Notes: a model not told the origin generated them from the sequence alone. Counted from the first letter of the stretch, positions 13,437 through 25,945 are shown. The stretch: DNA of 64,000 nucleotides from Mesocentrotus franciscanus (GCA_037976565.1 CP137666.1:49317271-49381270), one strand, 5' to 3'. Numbers and translations are program-made.

Positions 13437-13717
13437 GGGGGGTGTTTCACAAAGACTAAGATCAACTTTAAGTTGGACTTAAGTATAGCAGGCCGTTCAT
13501 GCCATTGTTTGCTATCATTATTTACTGGCATTGGTCTCTCAAGGGACGTACAAATCATGGTAAAAACATCTACAAAACTTACATTTTTTGATAATTCATT
13601 ATTGAAGGAAAAAATATTATCTAAAGATCGTAATGGTGAGAGCAAACAATGGCACGAACGGCCTGTTATACTTAAGTCCAACTTAAAGTCAATCTTAGTC
13701 TTTGTGAAACACCCCCC
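13437..13717. repeat. Foldback MITE with ~80-bp inverted arms
   Basis: Left arm 13437-13517 and right arm 13636-13717 are inverted copies with few mismatches, starting GGGGTGTTTCACAAAG and its complement. About 118 bp of unrelated sequence separates them. Transcribed RNA would form a long hairpin. There is no coding content beyond chance ORFs that read through the arms. Confidence 0.85.
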
Positions 13718-14402
13718 TGGTTTCACTGAAATGGGATGAAACGGGTTTCATTAGAACGCAATGCTTCTTCATCTTGGGTGAGAATGATCAAGATACTGAA
13801 TGACAGTTTGCTTCAAGATGTATCTCCTTTCCATCTCCCCTGAACATCATCAACTTAAAACGGAAATTGTAATGAGAAAACAGGTGTAAGGATTCTGAAT
13901 GTGGTGTAAGATTAGCTGATGTCTGGGTGATATACGTTACTGTTTTTGTTTTTCACGGGTTAGTAAAATATGATTTAAGAGCTTCTAGCACCGAGTACCT
14001 GACATGGATAACTACAACAGTACATGATTGTATAAGGACAACCTTGTGATCTCATCTTTACCCCAATTAAATCACTTCTGGTTTTCAATGCCTAATGGAC
14101 AAATGTCAGTTCTTGACAGATAAATGTCACTGTTGGGTAAAATGTTCTCTCTTAACTACATCAATAAAAAATGTGACTAGTTTGAATGTACGAGTCATTC
14201 AATTGATACTGTACACAGTAAAGCTTTTGCTGTTTTTTGTGTAGTATCATTCATGACATGAAATATTACATAAGGGTATGTGATAGTGTTCTAAAGCAAA
14301 ATATGCATGATTAAATATTACATTATTTGTGTTGACCCCATGTAATATGAGTATTAAGCCGAGATGTATAGTTGCATAGCAACACACCACATATATATCT
14401 AT

Positions 14403-14842
14403 GGTCGCGTTTATCGACCAAATTTTTGCCTAGAATCAGCGTTTTCAAACGTCTTTCAGGCAAATTTTTAAAGCGATAAACGCAAAGCCTTTTTCAAACG
14501 TCTTTAGATATGGGCATATTGTAACGCCGAAAAAAGTGCATTTTGAATGTGACATACAGCCAGAATCACGTTTCTGAGACACGATAAACGCAAAGCTGTT
14601 TTGAACCCCACATACAAATTGGACCTTCCCATATAGCTCTATGGACCTTCCCAGGCTAATCCGCTTCCCGGGTCAAACGCCGCAAAGCAGCTGCGCAGAG
14701 ACAAGGCCTTTATTTTGAATCGTGAAGAGACGATAAACGCGACATCCTGAGAATCACGTTCGTATAGTGGGGTTCGATAGTGGGGTTCGATAGTGGGGTT
14801 CGATATGTACATATTTGACGGCAAGACCCGATAAACGTACCC
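14403..14842. repeat. MITE-like element with GCGTTTATCG ends
   Basis: It begins GGTCGCGTTTATCG and ends CGATAAACGTACCC, an imperfect 14-bp terminal inverted repeat. Inside, CGATAAACGC and AGAATCACGTTT motifs recur. Its motifs resemble those of the element at 2125-2540 (AGAATCAC, AAACGTCTTT), suggesting a related family. Confidence 0.6.
14764..14802 (+). repeat. 13-bp tandem repeat, three copies
   Basis: ATAGTGGGGTTCG is repeated three times exactly. It lies inside the MITE-like element and may be a useful copy-number marker. Confidence 0.9.
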
Positions 14843-15587
14843 TAGTTTTGGTTTGTGGATGTCAGTACACTTTGCCACAATAAGGTTTAATTGTTAATTT
14901 ACAAGTTTACAGGGAATATGTAAAGCAATCTACATTTTCACACTTAATTGACTACTTTTTAAAAATAAAATCCTTAATTTTCAAAATAATTTTCATCCAA
15001 TATTTATATCATAAAGTATCATTTTTCTAATTTTTTCTTCTTCAATTACTGGTCTTCATCATGGCAAACTGCAGCATTTAACTGAAACCCATCTCACTAT
15101 GCAGTATGCACAATCTCCCTAGTACTCCTCAGGTAATTCCACGCTCTACAAATTGCCCATTAAACTAGTTTTAGATGTTTCTTATCTGTGTAAGAGTGTT
15201 TTGGTGTAAGCACGAACAAGAATTTGACACAGAATATGTGCATGTTAGAATCTACTAATCTACATATCTACTAATCTACAAAGACTTCATGTATTCAGAA
15301 TTAACTTTATAGTACCTTCAATAAAACAGGACAGACTATAATTACATATTCATTTGACACATCCACAATCATATGGCAAGCAGACAATCTAAATATATAT
15401 ATATTGATCTGTACATTTTACTGGTACACCTACATATAGCATGTTTATATCAATATATTGTATGATATAATTGTACATGACCTTCTATTTAATTACTTTT
15501 GTAAACATGTTATTCATTGTATTTGTTATTGTTCAAATTTTTGTTATTTGAGTTTGAATTTGTATCTTTTTGAATGCAGAAATAAAA

Positions 15588-15609
15588 CCAATCAATCAAT
15601 CAATCAATA
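15588..15609 (+). repeat. (CAAT)n tract after AATAAA, retroposon-tail-like
   Basis: An AATAAA-containing stretch is followed directly by CAATCAATCAATCAAT. A non-LTR element tail often looks like this, and about 130 bp upstream is T-rich, but no RT coding sequence is visible, so only a truncated tail could be present. Confidence 0.5.
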
Positions 15610-17503
15610 TGACAGACAGCAATCGCCTAACATGAACTGGGACTTAAGTAACTACAGAAATCTGGTAACAAGACATGTTCATCCAAAATACATTAAGATA
15701 CGTTACAGTGAGTTGAGCTATTCAATATATTGGGAGATTACATAGAGGATTTGATGTGACATTGATGTATACCATCCATCTTCTCAGCTAATGCTACGTG
15801 TAACATTTTCTATCCCAATTCACACTCCATTCTGATTTCCTTCCAAAGATACATTAGAAGTGCATTTCAAAGTGTGAATACACCTGTACCACGAATCATG
15901 CCATACACATGTCTTCCATTGCGTTCACCCTCAACATGACTACATGTATATTATGTGTTTGGAGTCAGAAGGGCATTAACTCTGTGTAAAATTATATGAT
16001 TTAATGGCCATCTAACTTCTAAAGTGTAACAGATGATATCCATGCTCTCAGTATGGTAAATGTTTCTGAACTGAATTGTGGTTATTTGGAGAATGTAAAC
16101 ACAGCTCCAATGTTTCTAAGCATTTAGCCCAGCAGGGATTACATGGCTAGCTAGGTGCGACAGGCAGCTCTCTTGCAATCTCCTTACCCCATCCCTCCTG
16201 ACATCATTATAACTCGCATAGAGCTACAGCACACTAATGAGCTCCCTGCTGGAGATCCTATAAAAGGTAGCCATCGATGTGAACAGACCATTTCATACAA
16301 GTGACAGCTCCATAACAGTGGCAGATTTAGGGAATGAAGCCCTCCTTAAAAAACACAATGTGGAATACCTAAAGTACACAACAGAAACTGTGCCACCTTT
16401 TAAAATTCTAGTCCCAAAAGGCACCTGAAAATGTGAGAACCATTTTTTTTTCTTTGTCAGAGAATTTTAGACAATTTTCAATAATTGCCCCCCCCCCCGG
16501 CCCCCTCTCGTTTTTCAGACTGCTGGACCTTCCCTGCTTTATATAATGACATTCTTTAATGCACATGCATGTTCATGGGGATGGATGGATCCCCTTTCTA
16601 GTCTTAATCAGGGCTAGCTTACCATTTTGCTTTTACTCCCAAACCTTACATGACTTGTTGAATACAAATATCACAGTACATGCATGGGATTTTATTGTTG
16701 TGAATCATGAATACTAGTGCCTGCATGACATCCTATATAGCAATGGGAATCTAAAATTCATAACCATCATAAATTACCACTAAGAGGTACTGTATTTCTA
16801 AATCATTTCCAATCATAGGAAGACTAGAGCAAGGATTACTTCACATCTGATGAAGATAGCCTCCTTGTCCTTTCACGTGAGTTGAAAACTGCTTTATCCT
16901 AAGTAATTAATTAGCCAATCAATTAAGACCTTGGGGGTTCCCCTATCTTATGATTCAAATGATAGGGCTAACTGTCCATATACATGCATCATTCACTTGC
17001 AGACAGTCAGACAAAATATATATCCTCTGTATTTAATTAAGTCACAAACATATGACAAGACAATAACTCACCAATTCAATCTTTGGATATGATCTACGGC
17101 CCATGTTACACAAAAACACCTACCAGAGACCCATCCAAGAAAGGTTTCCAAATGGCTGGCACAAAAGGCGTCTAATACCTAAATGCCAATAATTTTAGCA
17201 TAACAAATGTAACAGTTATGGTCCTTTCTTTACAAAGCAGGTGGGTTGATACATGTAGTAAATCCTTACTTATTAGCTGCCATGCCATCATGGGTTGTCC
17301 CATTCTTTCACAAATATTTTCAAGTATATTGTGGACCTTAACCTTATGACTCCTGCATTTTCTCATCCCTATATAAAGCTTACCACAAGTTTCACCCAGT
17401 TCGTATAGGCAAAGGGGTGAGTTTTTTTCAAAGCTTTAATATCTATTTTTCATAGGTAATGGCATATTGAAGAGACAAGTTAATTGAAACTTTGACAACT
17501 TAC

Positions 17504-17544
17504 CTAACGTGTCACAGTCTGGCCCTGACCGACATATATCTTCC
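17504..17544 (-). CDS. ADAMTS9-like: ADAMTS metalloprotease exon (catalytic domain, 41-bp exon)
   Basis: A very short minus-strand exon between the acceptor TTTTTGCAG and the donor GTAAGT. It reads EDICRSGPDCDTL, with one base of a split codon at each end. In ADAMTS proteins this segment directly precedes [11 protein letters not shown], which is exactly what exon 6863-6968 encodes, so the two exons support each other strongly. It supplies two catalytic-domain cysteines. At 41 bp it could be missed by gene predictors. The upstream exon should end in AG to complete an arginine codon; I searched by eye for it between 17545 and 64000 and did not find it, so it may lie outside the window. The ADAMTS9/20 subfamily assignment rests on remembered sequence similarity. 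Confidence 0.9.
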
Positions 17545-20500
17545 CTGCAAAAAGACAGATACAAAGTAAATATTTAATCATCAAATAAAACAAGTTTACA
17601 TGTTGTAAGTTCTGAGGATTCATTCCCTTCGCACAAAGAGAGTATGTCATCAGTATTTAACACATACTTCATTTTGCATAAAACATAGTGAAAACCTTGA
17701 ATTGTCTTGTCAATAGTTTTTTCATTCATGAATCTTCGCATCACAATGTCATGTGTGTATATATATCTTACATATCATTCGTTTTTATGTAAAAAAGAAA
17801 ACTGCTTCATTTAAACAATATACCCATTTTAGACCACTAGACAACAACAGACACTGCCAAATTCATCTTTATTTTTAGAATTAGAATTAGAATTCATTGT
17901 TCTATCGTACGAATGGAAAGATATAAGATATCAACTTCCCTAAGACATCGCTTTTGATATTATGGGGATACAAATTCAGGGGGGGGGGGGGCATTTCACA
18001 AAACTTGCCATCAGTGACAAATGACAGTTTTTGTTATAAGCTACTGAAACCCTTGCTTCTGATTGGTTATCAGCAGATCTGTCACTGATCTTTGTCATTT
18101 GTCATTGAAAAAAGGCTTTGTGAAATGGGTCCCAGGTTATACTATTCATTTCATTAATATGAAGCTGTCTTCTGGAATCTTGTAAACATGGCTACGTGAC
18201 ACAAGCCATGGTCTTTAATTCTTCATACACACACAAACACACACCCACAAAAATCCCCACACAACATGAGTACATCCTTCAAAATGAAAAAAAAGTGGGA
18301 ACGGAGCGATAGGGACATGTGTGATCTGTGGAGGGGCCTGTCACCGTGACACTTTTCCACCGCTCAATCTGGGTCAGGCTGAAATCCTGGAGCATTCTTG
18401 TTGGGGGTAGTTAGCATGCCACGACCAGGTTGGCCAGCTCAAACTAGCCTAGCCAAGTTTATTTGGGTTGCTCCCTAAATCATATATCATGCCAGCAACC
18501 AACCAGTGGTAGACCACAGTTTACTTGGGAGGATTCCTCAGGAATTTAAAGGGGCCGTGGTGATCGGTGGAGGTGCCATGTGATAAATGCAGAATTTTAA
18601 GACTGGCATGGCAATTCTTCCACATCTTATGAAGATGTATTTGTAGATGCATTGTACACATTCACTTGAAGCCATGATTATATGTGAAGAGAGTATTGTG
18701 ACTGTGTTTGCTTAGTGAGTAAGCGCATAACCTTTTCACCCTGTCATTTCAAATGCTAACAGTAAAAATGTAAATAATGGAAATATTGAGCCCCCCCCCC
18801 CTATTTTCATTTCACCATGTTTGAGAGATCGCTCCACAGTCAACTGATACATTGATAACCCAAGTGGTTTTATACCTATATTACCATCACAGAGTTTTTA
18901 AATAGAAATTGATATCTCAAGATTTTACAGGTTGCTCTCTGAAATTCTCCAAATTGCATAAATATCAAACAAAACCACATGTTTTTAACACAAGGTTTGG
19001 TTTTTCTTTTAGAATGGAAATAAAGATCAACCAGTGGTGCTAATTTGCTAACCGCAAGTTTCCCAGTGCCCGCTGAGAGTTCAATTACTTCATTCTGATG
19101 GGTCAACTTTTGAAGGTCAATAAGCAGGGCGGGCCTAAAATGAGCAGACTCCTCATTTCCTAGTTTACCTCCCTGTCTTAATCACTTAGATAGAAAATAA
19201 ACTCAGGATTGTCAGAATTGTAAGCTGCAAAAAAACAGTGTTTCTCTCTTGGGGAGCAATCACTTTTTTTTGGGGGGGGGGGGTACTAGATGCATTATGT
19301 TAAAAGTAAAGCAGACTGATTGCTTGATTTACAGAATTGTAATTTACAAGTGTAATGTGAAAATGTGAAAATATCAAAGCATACAAATAAATAAAGTTGT
19401 TAATACTGCAGATTTCGTCTCTGGCTTAACGAACCGATATATCTCGTGTACTTCATTTCATTTCAAAGCTTACGCGCCTATTTCGATTCTTGGAAACTAG
19501 CAACAATATGCCCTGAGATACCTTTTTCTTCAAGGATTTCCTAAAGAATGGGGCCACAATGTTGCAAACTTTAAACAAAAACAAACCCATCTCTCAGAGA
19601 TATCATCAATATTTCCTCGGACCACTCCAATCCAGGGTTACCTTTAAACTGAAGGTAAATTTCGATAGCATAAGAAAACAACATCATGGCATGTTTTGGA
19701 TGCTACTAGTAAAGTAGATAGAGCTCAATGGATAGAAAACATAACATGAGGAGGCAAGTCCGCTGGCTTTGATGCGAAGTGACTTTGAGTGAGGTTGAGC
19801 TCTTCGCCGATAGACTAGATCCCGCTGAGAGCATTACAGCAGCTGTATTCTGCACCTAATCACAGGAATGTGGGGTGAGGTAAAGTCCCACACATTGCTT
19901 TACATGTCGGTAGTAATGTAACATTGGCATGACCTCACAAGGTGCCAATTACATGCTGAGAATGTTGCGCATTTTGAGGGAAGTAATCTGCTCCCACCGT
20001 TTCCGATAGTACCAAGAGAGACAGACAGACTTTACTTCACAGAGCATTGCAAAGTACTTCTCCCCTTTGAAAGATAACAACATGCTTGTAGATACTGATT
20101 TGAAATGTAAATATATACCTTTCTCTCAACAACTGTTTATTTAGGAAATCTAGAGCCTATAACAAATTCTTTGGTAAACATACATTGCTCATGAATTTCA
20201 TATTTAAGTAAACAAGAATGTTCAGACTCACTATGACTATGATTATTCACTCCCATGCATGTGTGAACTTTGAAGCATTCATGAATGTGTATAAAATACA
20301 AGTTTATGTGATGTGCATTCTTTTATTTGATGTAAAATGTTGAATGTAGTTTCAAACTTTCATATGTACTGAATTCCCCACTCAATGACGATATTCTAAC
20401 AGAAAACTCATCCACCTACGCCTCCAGTTCCTTGTATCTCTCTAATGATGCACTAACAAGAAGGCTGATCAATTTATCTAAGAGTTCACAGAGTTCATAC

Positions 20501-20882
20501 CACTAATTACGTCAATATATCAACCACACTGTCTTTTTCTATATCCTCCATGTACCTCAGACATTATTCCACCTGACACGCAGTGTCTGGATTATCGTTG
20601 TCATGTACTTTGTGGGTTAACACTAACTGATTTTCCTGTTGACAACCTGGAAGAGCACTTTCCTACAATCGTCTGCCTCATGTATACTCCGCACTGATAC
20701 AGAACGGAGCATGTTGCTCCCTCTAAAAGGCAATTAATGTTTTTTTAATGATTCAAGTTTTACTAGAGTGCTAGAATCACCAAGAAATGTCTTCAGGCTG
20801 AATCTGCATGTTTCCTTTTTTAACGCCAATAAGAGTAGGTACGTGTACTATGACAATAATGTTTCTTTGCAAATCTTGTGCC
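17545..20882 (-). other. Probable ADAMTS intron, no further exon seen
   Basis: AT-rich DNA with poly-G and poly-C runs near 17980, 18790 and 19268, a CA-rich stretch near 18225, and no recognisable coding block. It contains the foldback element at 17985-18133. Confidence 0.5.
17985..18133. repeat. Short foldback MITE next to a poly-G run
   Basis: GCATTTCACAAA at the left is answered by TTTGTGAAATG at the right, and GACAAATGACA inside by TGTCATTTGTC, giving a ~150-bp hairpin. The left end abuts about a dozen G residues. The TTTCACAAA end resembles that of the element at 13437-13717. Confidence 0.72.
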
Positions 20883-21130
20883 ATGAACAAGCAATAATAA
20901 TAATATAATATTCCGCTTTTTATAGCGCCCAATACATCGATCCAACGATGTGCCTAAGCACTTTACAGATATATTATTACCCCAGTCATCGGATTCAGGC
21001 TTACCCGCACACAATGTATGCACATTTTCCACTCCCTGGGGAGCATTCCAGCCAGTCGCCATTTTACAAGCGCACACTTGCAAGTTGGCCGAAGAATAGA
21101 GTTTACTTGTTGGTGGTGACACTTTTCAAT
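20883..21130 (-). repeat. Dispersed repeat with (ATT)n tail, SINE- or MITE-like
   Basis: On the minus strand the segment ends in TATAAAAAGCGG followed by ATT repeats near 20891-20912, the usual look of a retroposed short element. The body is more GC-rich than its surroundings and has an open minus frame of 100 codons with no recognisable domain. I judge it non-coding. No tRNA-like promoter boxes are clear. Confidence 0.5.
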
Positions 21131-21820
21131 TCCACTCCTCTAGAGCTCTGGATTTCTCTATGTTCTTTTAAGCCTTGTAGTAGGAGTCTTACCATAATCA
21201 TGATAAATATCCAAGTGGTATTAATGATAATATAGACATTACATTTAACCCGCTCCTGTTCTGGAAACAGTTTTTAGTGCCACTAAAAATAGAGACGTAA
21301 TAATGGCAAAGTCTGCTCTGAGCACACATGCCTTACAAAAGAGAACCCTATCTTTCTCATAACAAAGACATAATACAGAGCCATTATCCTCCATATTATC
21401 CCATTATAGTATAAAGGTTGCCATGCACAACTATCACTACAACAGCAGATTTTCTTCCATTTGAGAAGCTTCGGGTATCATCAGGAGAGATGCGCTCCAC
21501 AAAGATTTCCTTCTTCGACTCTCTTCCTGTCTCCAGACCCTAAATCTCCTGCTAAATGAAGATAAACATCTTACCAGCGAAGGTCCGAGTTAAGGAATCA
21601 GAGCTCAGGGATGTGGGGAACATAATGAGTATCTTTCAGCTGGAGGATCTTAAGAGGGCATGCCCTTGTCTTCAGACTGCTAACAATCTTTAACATATGC
21701 GTCTGGGATGGAGGAGATCACTGCTGAATCAGAGCAAATCTTCACATTTGTGACCTGCCGTCCTACAAATCACCAATAGATTGTGTACAGGGTTATTCTT
21801 TATCAGCTTTATTTAGTACA

Positions 21821-21952
21821 GGGGCCAGTTTCTAAAAACCGTGATAAGCCTGAGTTTGTGGACATCCCATAGGAAGGCGTGTTAATTCTGTAATTCATGA
21901 TACTATGGGATGTCCAAGAAGTTACACTTATGACGATTTCGAAACGGCCCCC
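21821..21952. repeat. Short foldback MITE
   Basis: The left arm starts GGGGCCAGTTTC and the right arm ends GAAACGGCCCC; further in, TGGACATCCCATA is answered by TATGGGATGTCCA. The arms make a ~130-bp imperfect hairpin. Confidence 0.78.
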
Positions 21953-23705
21953 AGATGGATAGCATTATAATACTACTGCTCTTTGTGAAAAAACTATTGA
22001 ATAAACTTGATTGATTGATATAAGCATAGGCAAGTTTATTCAATTTGTAAGTAAAATGAAGATAAATAGAGATGATGATCAATTGTATTGATGGGCTGAT
22101 CTGGCCTGTGACTAATTGATTGATTGGCCAAATGATAGACTGGTCCAGTTATTGCTCAATCAATCAATAATTTCCTATTGCTTTATTTATTTGATTGAAT
22201 GATTCATTCATTCATTCAATAATTGTTCACCTATTGGACTGAGTAATACAATTAAAAACAGATTATCTGTAACAAAAGAAATTGCACAAATAGACACAAA
22301 ATAGCATGTCAGAAATTTCAGAATCGTCATTATAAAATTATGAGGTTCTGCTTCTGTACATTCATCATAATTTCCCTCTCTATATAAGTTTATCTGCAAA
22401 AGAAAACATTTGATATACTTTGCAATTGATTCCAACATCCTCTTATCTGGATAGTGACACTAACTGACTAATAAGGTTGAATAATTGGATCAGGCTGGGA
22501 AAATGATATCATGGATTCTCCTCACAAACTTACTTCCTATCTATGGTATCCTTTTACCTATGTTCCAAGGGCTCCAGGCTAAGTACTACTCACAAGTGCC
22601 AGGAACTTCCTCCAAAATATTTTGAAGGAAAACGCTGGGTTCACACTGGGCCTTTCCTAACGCATGCTATACATCATAACATTGAACGTACCATAGCATC
22701 TTACCTAAACATGACAATTAACTTATACCATAGAGCAGTTTGGGATATAGGGTATAGACCTATTTACTGCGACTGTGTAGCCTAATGCCCAATATTTGGG
22801 GATTGCCAAAATTTAACACATGTGCTTGACTGACAAGAGAATGATGTTTAATGTATCAGCACATTCAATAGATCACCCGTGCTAAGAATGGGAGCAGTAG
22901 GAATTGTGAAAGAATATAATCACACTTAAAAGCTCATAACAGATTCATAACTCGTCTAGTCCTTCCTAAATTCCTACATGTAGGCCTACAGAGATGACTC
23001 AATTGCAAGCTGGTGTAAAAAATGGGGTCTGAGACACAATACCAGAAATCCAACGTCACTTAACACTTAAGAAATAACAGGATACCAGAAGGTATTAATG
23101 TCCATGGGAGTAATGCGATAATAGAGTCAAGCCATCATCAGATTAACATAAGATTCAGAGAAGTCATCACAGGAAGATTCTTTGATACCTCTTTTACAGA
23201 CCTTGTAACAAATCATCTCCCCTTCGGGGCACGCAGGTCTAGAAATTAATTGAGTGAAAAACACCATTTGGTTTGACTTTCTAAGCATAATTACACCATT
23301 CTATTCCAATTTAATGTGCTCAGTTACATGAAATCAGAGCTCAGGAATGACTTCATCCAAACATAAATCAAATTAAATTTCATTTAACCCTCTCCAATTC
23401 ATTGTTGTAGGTAATGTTGGGATGATCTTTCACAACTTTACAACAATAGGCCTTTATGTGGATAAGTATAAAGTATTGCCTGCTGGTAGGTATGCAAAGT
23501 TCTGAAATTTAATTCTGGCAGCAATAACATGAGGATTACTAAGCTTATTGCCTAAATAGAGTTAATCTTATGACTCCCTGGACACTTGTGATTAGAGTCC
23601 CTAAATCATGACAAATATCACAATTGCTTCTTTTATGGAATGTGTTAAAAGTCCATCCTTATTTTTTCAACTTTTATACCATCATCTAGAATACCATAAT
23701 CACTC
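21953..23705. other. Probable intron with TTGA/ATTC microsatellite patches
   Basis: Short TTGATTGATTGA and ATTCATTCATTC runs occur between about 21995 and 22230. The rest has only chance ORFs. Confidence 0.5.
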
Positions 23706-23738
23706 TGTTACCCCGGTCCGGGGGTAATGATATAAATT

Positions 23739-23801
23739 CTGAAAAGAAATGAAGAGGCTGGTCAGAATAGGTGTTTACTGTGTAGCATCATGTATAGAAC
23801 T
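23739..23801 (-). repeat. LTR internal direct repeat, downstream copy (3' LTR)
   Basis: 63 bp identical to 24940-25002. In element orientation it ends with a strong 3' splice-site pattern, TTTCTTTTCAG, then AATTT. Confidence 0.9.
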
Positions 23802-24939
23802 CGTCTTTAATAACACAAGGTATAAACACGCAATAACATATTTCAATAATGAGACTAATTATAAGTAATACGGATTAAATGTAAATATGAACACAGCTAA
23901 CTCTAAATTCATAAACAACATTGGCATAGGCATCTGACTGCTTAACTTCCAATCTGAACACGGCTAACTGTAATTATAGACCAAGGTGGACCAGCTAAAA
24001 GTCGTTTGTGTCATTTTACACAATAACCCAACTTTCTCTAATTCCCGGCCTGTCTATATAGTCGCACTACCCTAAAATCCTTTTCTGAAATAATACAAAT
24101 TTACTTTCTCAATTCTAGCAAAACTCTTCTCTATATGCAGTGACAAAAGTATAATAAAAGATACAAGGAATATATTCTAACAAAATCACACTCAATCTTC
24201 AAATATGATATTAACAATCAAAGAGGAAAACCAGAAATGAGAGGGAGTAAAAGAGAGAGACATGAGAGACAGAGAAAGAGATAGAGAGATAGAAACTGCA
24301 AATTCATAACTAACTCATTTATCAAAGACCTGAAACTTGAACTATGAACCCAAATTCTCACTTTTCTACGATATTCCCTCATTTCTCCAGTTGGTGGACT
24401 ACCACTGACCAAAAGTCATAAGTCATAACATGTCACCAGTTATCTCTGATAAAGACCAGAGAACTTCTCCCAATGTACAGACTATTGAATTGGTATCAGG
24501 ATTAACTTTACTACTACTCTTTTTGCTCTGCTGGTATAGTGGGGTATGAACTAGTCACTATACATATCGCGTTAAACATACACTCATTATGAGGTGTGTT
24601 CACACTAGTTGGTTTAACCTGACTTAGTATGAATATCTACCGATTTACTCCTTCTACTACATACTAATACAACCATAATATCATCTAAATGCTTCATAAA
24701 CATAACTAACACCATACAATAGATACATGTCCCGTAGATACATAGGTTAAGCCTGCATCTCTCAACGATAAGTCTGGTTTTATAAAATACACTTAATTGG
24801 TTCTAATATCACTAATAACATTCACTTCATCATTAAACAATCAGGAGTTGCACCACAACAATGTAATATACGAATTGAACAATAATAATTAACTTAAAAC
24901 AGACAGAAACGAAAGAGATTGAAACTTGTATTTTCTTAC
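23739..24939 (-). other. Putative intron inside the 3' LTR
   Basis: On the minus strand CAG is followed by GTAAGA at 24939 and the stretch ends with CTGAC, a pyrimidine-rich run and CAG at 23739. Branch-point-like CTGAC lies about 25 bases before the acceptor. Length 1201 bp. It begins after one copy of a 63-bp repeat and ends with the second copy, so removing it would collapse the repeat to one copy. Splicing itself is inferred. Confidence 0.45.
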
Positions 24940-25002
24940 CTGAAAAGAAATGAAGAGGCTGGTCAGAATAGGTGTTTACTGTGTAGCATCATGTATAGAA
25001 CT
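24940..25002 (-). repeat. LTR internal direct repeat, upstream copy (3' LTR), ratchet-like
   Basis: 63 bp identical to 23739-23801. In element orientation the final CAG is followed immediately by GTAAGA, so an acceptor and a donor abut with no exon between, as in recursive splice sites. Confidence 0.88.
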
Positions 25003-25241
25003 GATGCTATCAGGCAGGAACCACTGACATGACCAACGCCTTCGATTTAGTTTCATTTTTGGAAGAGGGCACAATATGGGTCACCTCTTCTTGGAAACAG
25101 GAGTTGGGTTTCTGCACCATTGCAGCAAGCAGTCAAGAGTGTGCAAACTTTTTAAGATACTGGTGTGTAAAATATGTGACAATAATAACAAGATACATAT
25201 ATACAAAATTTTGAGGGAGGCCTATTTTCCAGGGCGTTACA

Positions 25242-25252
25242 CCCATCCCTCC
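25242..25252 (-). other. Polypurine tract
   Basis: On the minus strand GGAGGGATGGG lies immediately before the TGTAACG start of the 3' LTR, the position where plus-strand DNA synthesis is primed in LTR elements. Confidence 0.8.
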
Positions 25253-25945
25253 AAAAACAAATGTCATCTTCGACATTTCCACAAGATATCAATTCTATAT
25301 TAAACATTTGTTAAACTAAGCTAATCATCCAGATTCTACCTAAACAATACAACAATAACATGAGACGTAACAAGCAACAACTCAAATCTCTAATATATAT
25401 ACAGTGGATCGATGAATCGCATGAAAAGACAAAACAAGTCAAAGTCAAACTGACATAACCGATCCATTTCTAGCCAAGAATAGCAAAAAGCGTTGCTCAA
25501 GCCACCCATAGACGATGATATGTAAAACATATCCTATGTGAATCGCATAAATTTTGTGCTAGGCAAGAGCCTATATATGCGTCTCAATGGCGCATTTGAG
25601 AAACTACACTACCAGCAGGCGCGCGTTCCTGCCGGAGTATAACTTCCGATCCGTAAGATCCATGCACAATTTAATACGATTCACCATGAAACAAAAGGCA
25701 CTGGAGGGTAATAACCAATAATGCATTCACTTTATTAGCCCTTGGCTACAAGGAATGACCACACTTCCAACAGTGGCATCCATTATCTCATCTACCCTTC
25801 CCTTTCCTTACAATAACATAACGTAACATAGCATAACCACTAGAGTGAATATTCACTCCGAGTTTCTGGCATTATATCCTTCTTAACTCTACGATCTAAT
25901 TTCGCTCCGAGTTTCCCAAAATACATTCATTATCACTGAATTAAA
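25253..25945 (-). other. Element 3' non-coding region
   Basis: About 690 bp between the last Pol-frame stop and the polypurine tract. Contains a CCGAGTTTC motif twice near 25857 and 25906. No envelope-like ORF, signal peptide or membrane segment is visible. Confidence 0.6.

Larger units (their letters stand above)
6969..17503 (-). other. ADAMTS intron, 10.5 kb
   Basis: Bounded by GTAAGT at the upstream exon and CAG at the downstream exon, with compatible phase (one base plus two bases of a glycine codon). It contains only repeats and chance ORFs as far as I can see, including the foldback elements at 13.4 and 14.4 kb. The largest ORFs inside (138 codons at 8210-8626 on plus, 89 codons at 9724-9993 on minus) show no recognisable domain. 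Confidence 0.88.
23706..25241 (-). repeat. 3' LTR (left in window), 1536 bp
   Basis: Terminates in TG and CA. Compared with the other LTR I see two substitutions, a 2-bp GA difference in a GA-rich patch and a one-T difference. It contains the 63-bp direct repeat pair described separately. A GA-rich patch lies near 24240-24293. Confidence 0.95.

Noticed and set aside
21540..21660. Minus-strand candidate exon ending at a GTAAGA donor near 21591
   Set aside because: The longest plausible frame contains a stop before the donor and shows no ADAMTS similarity.
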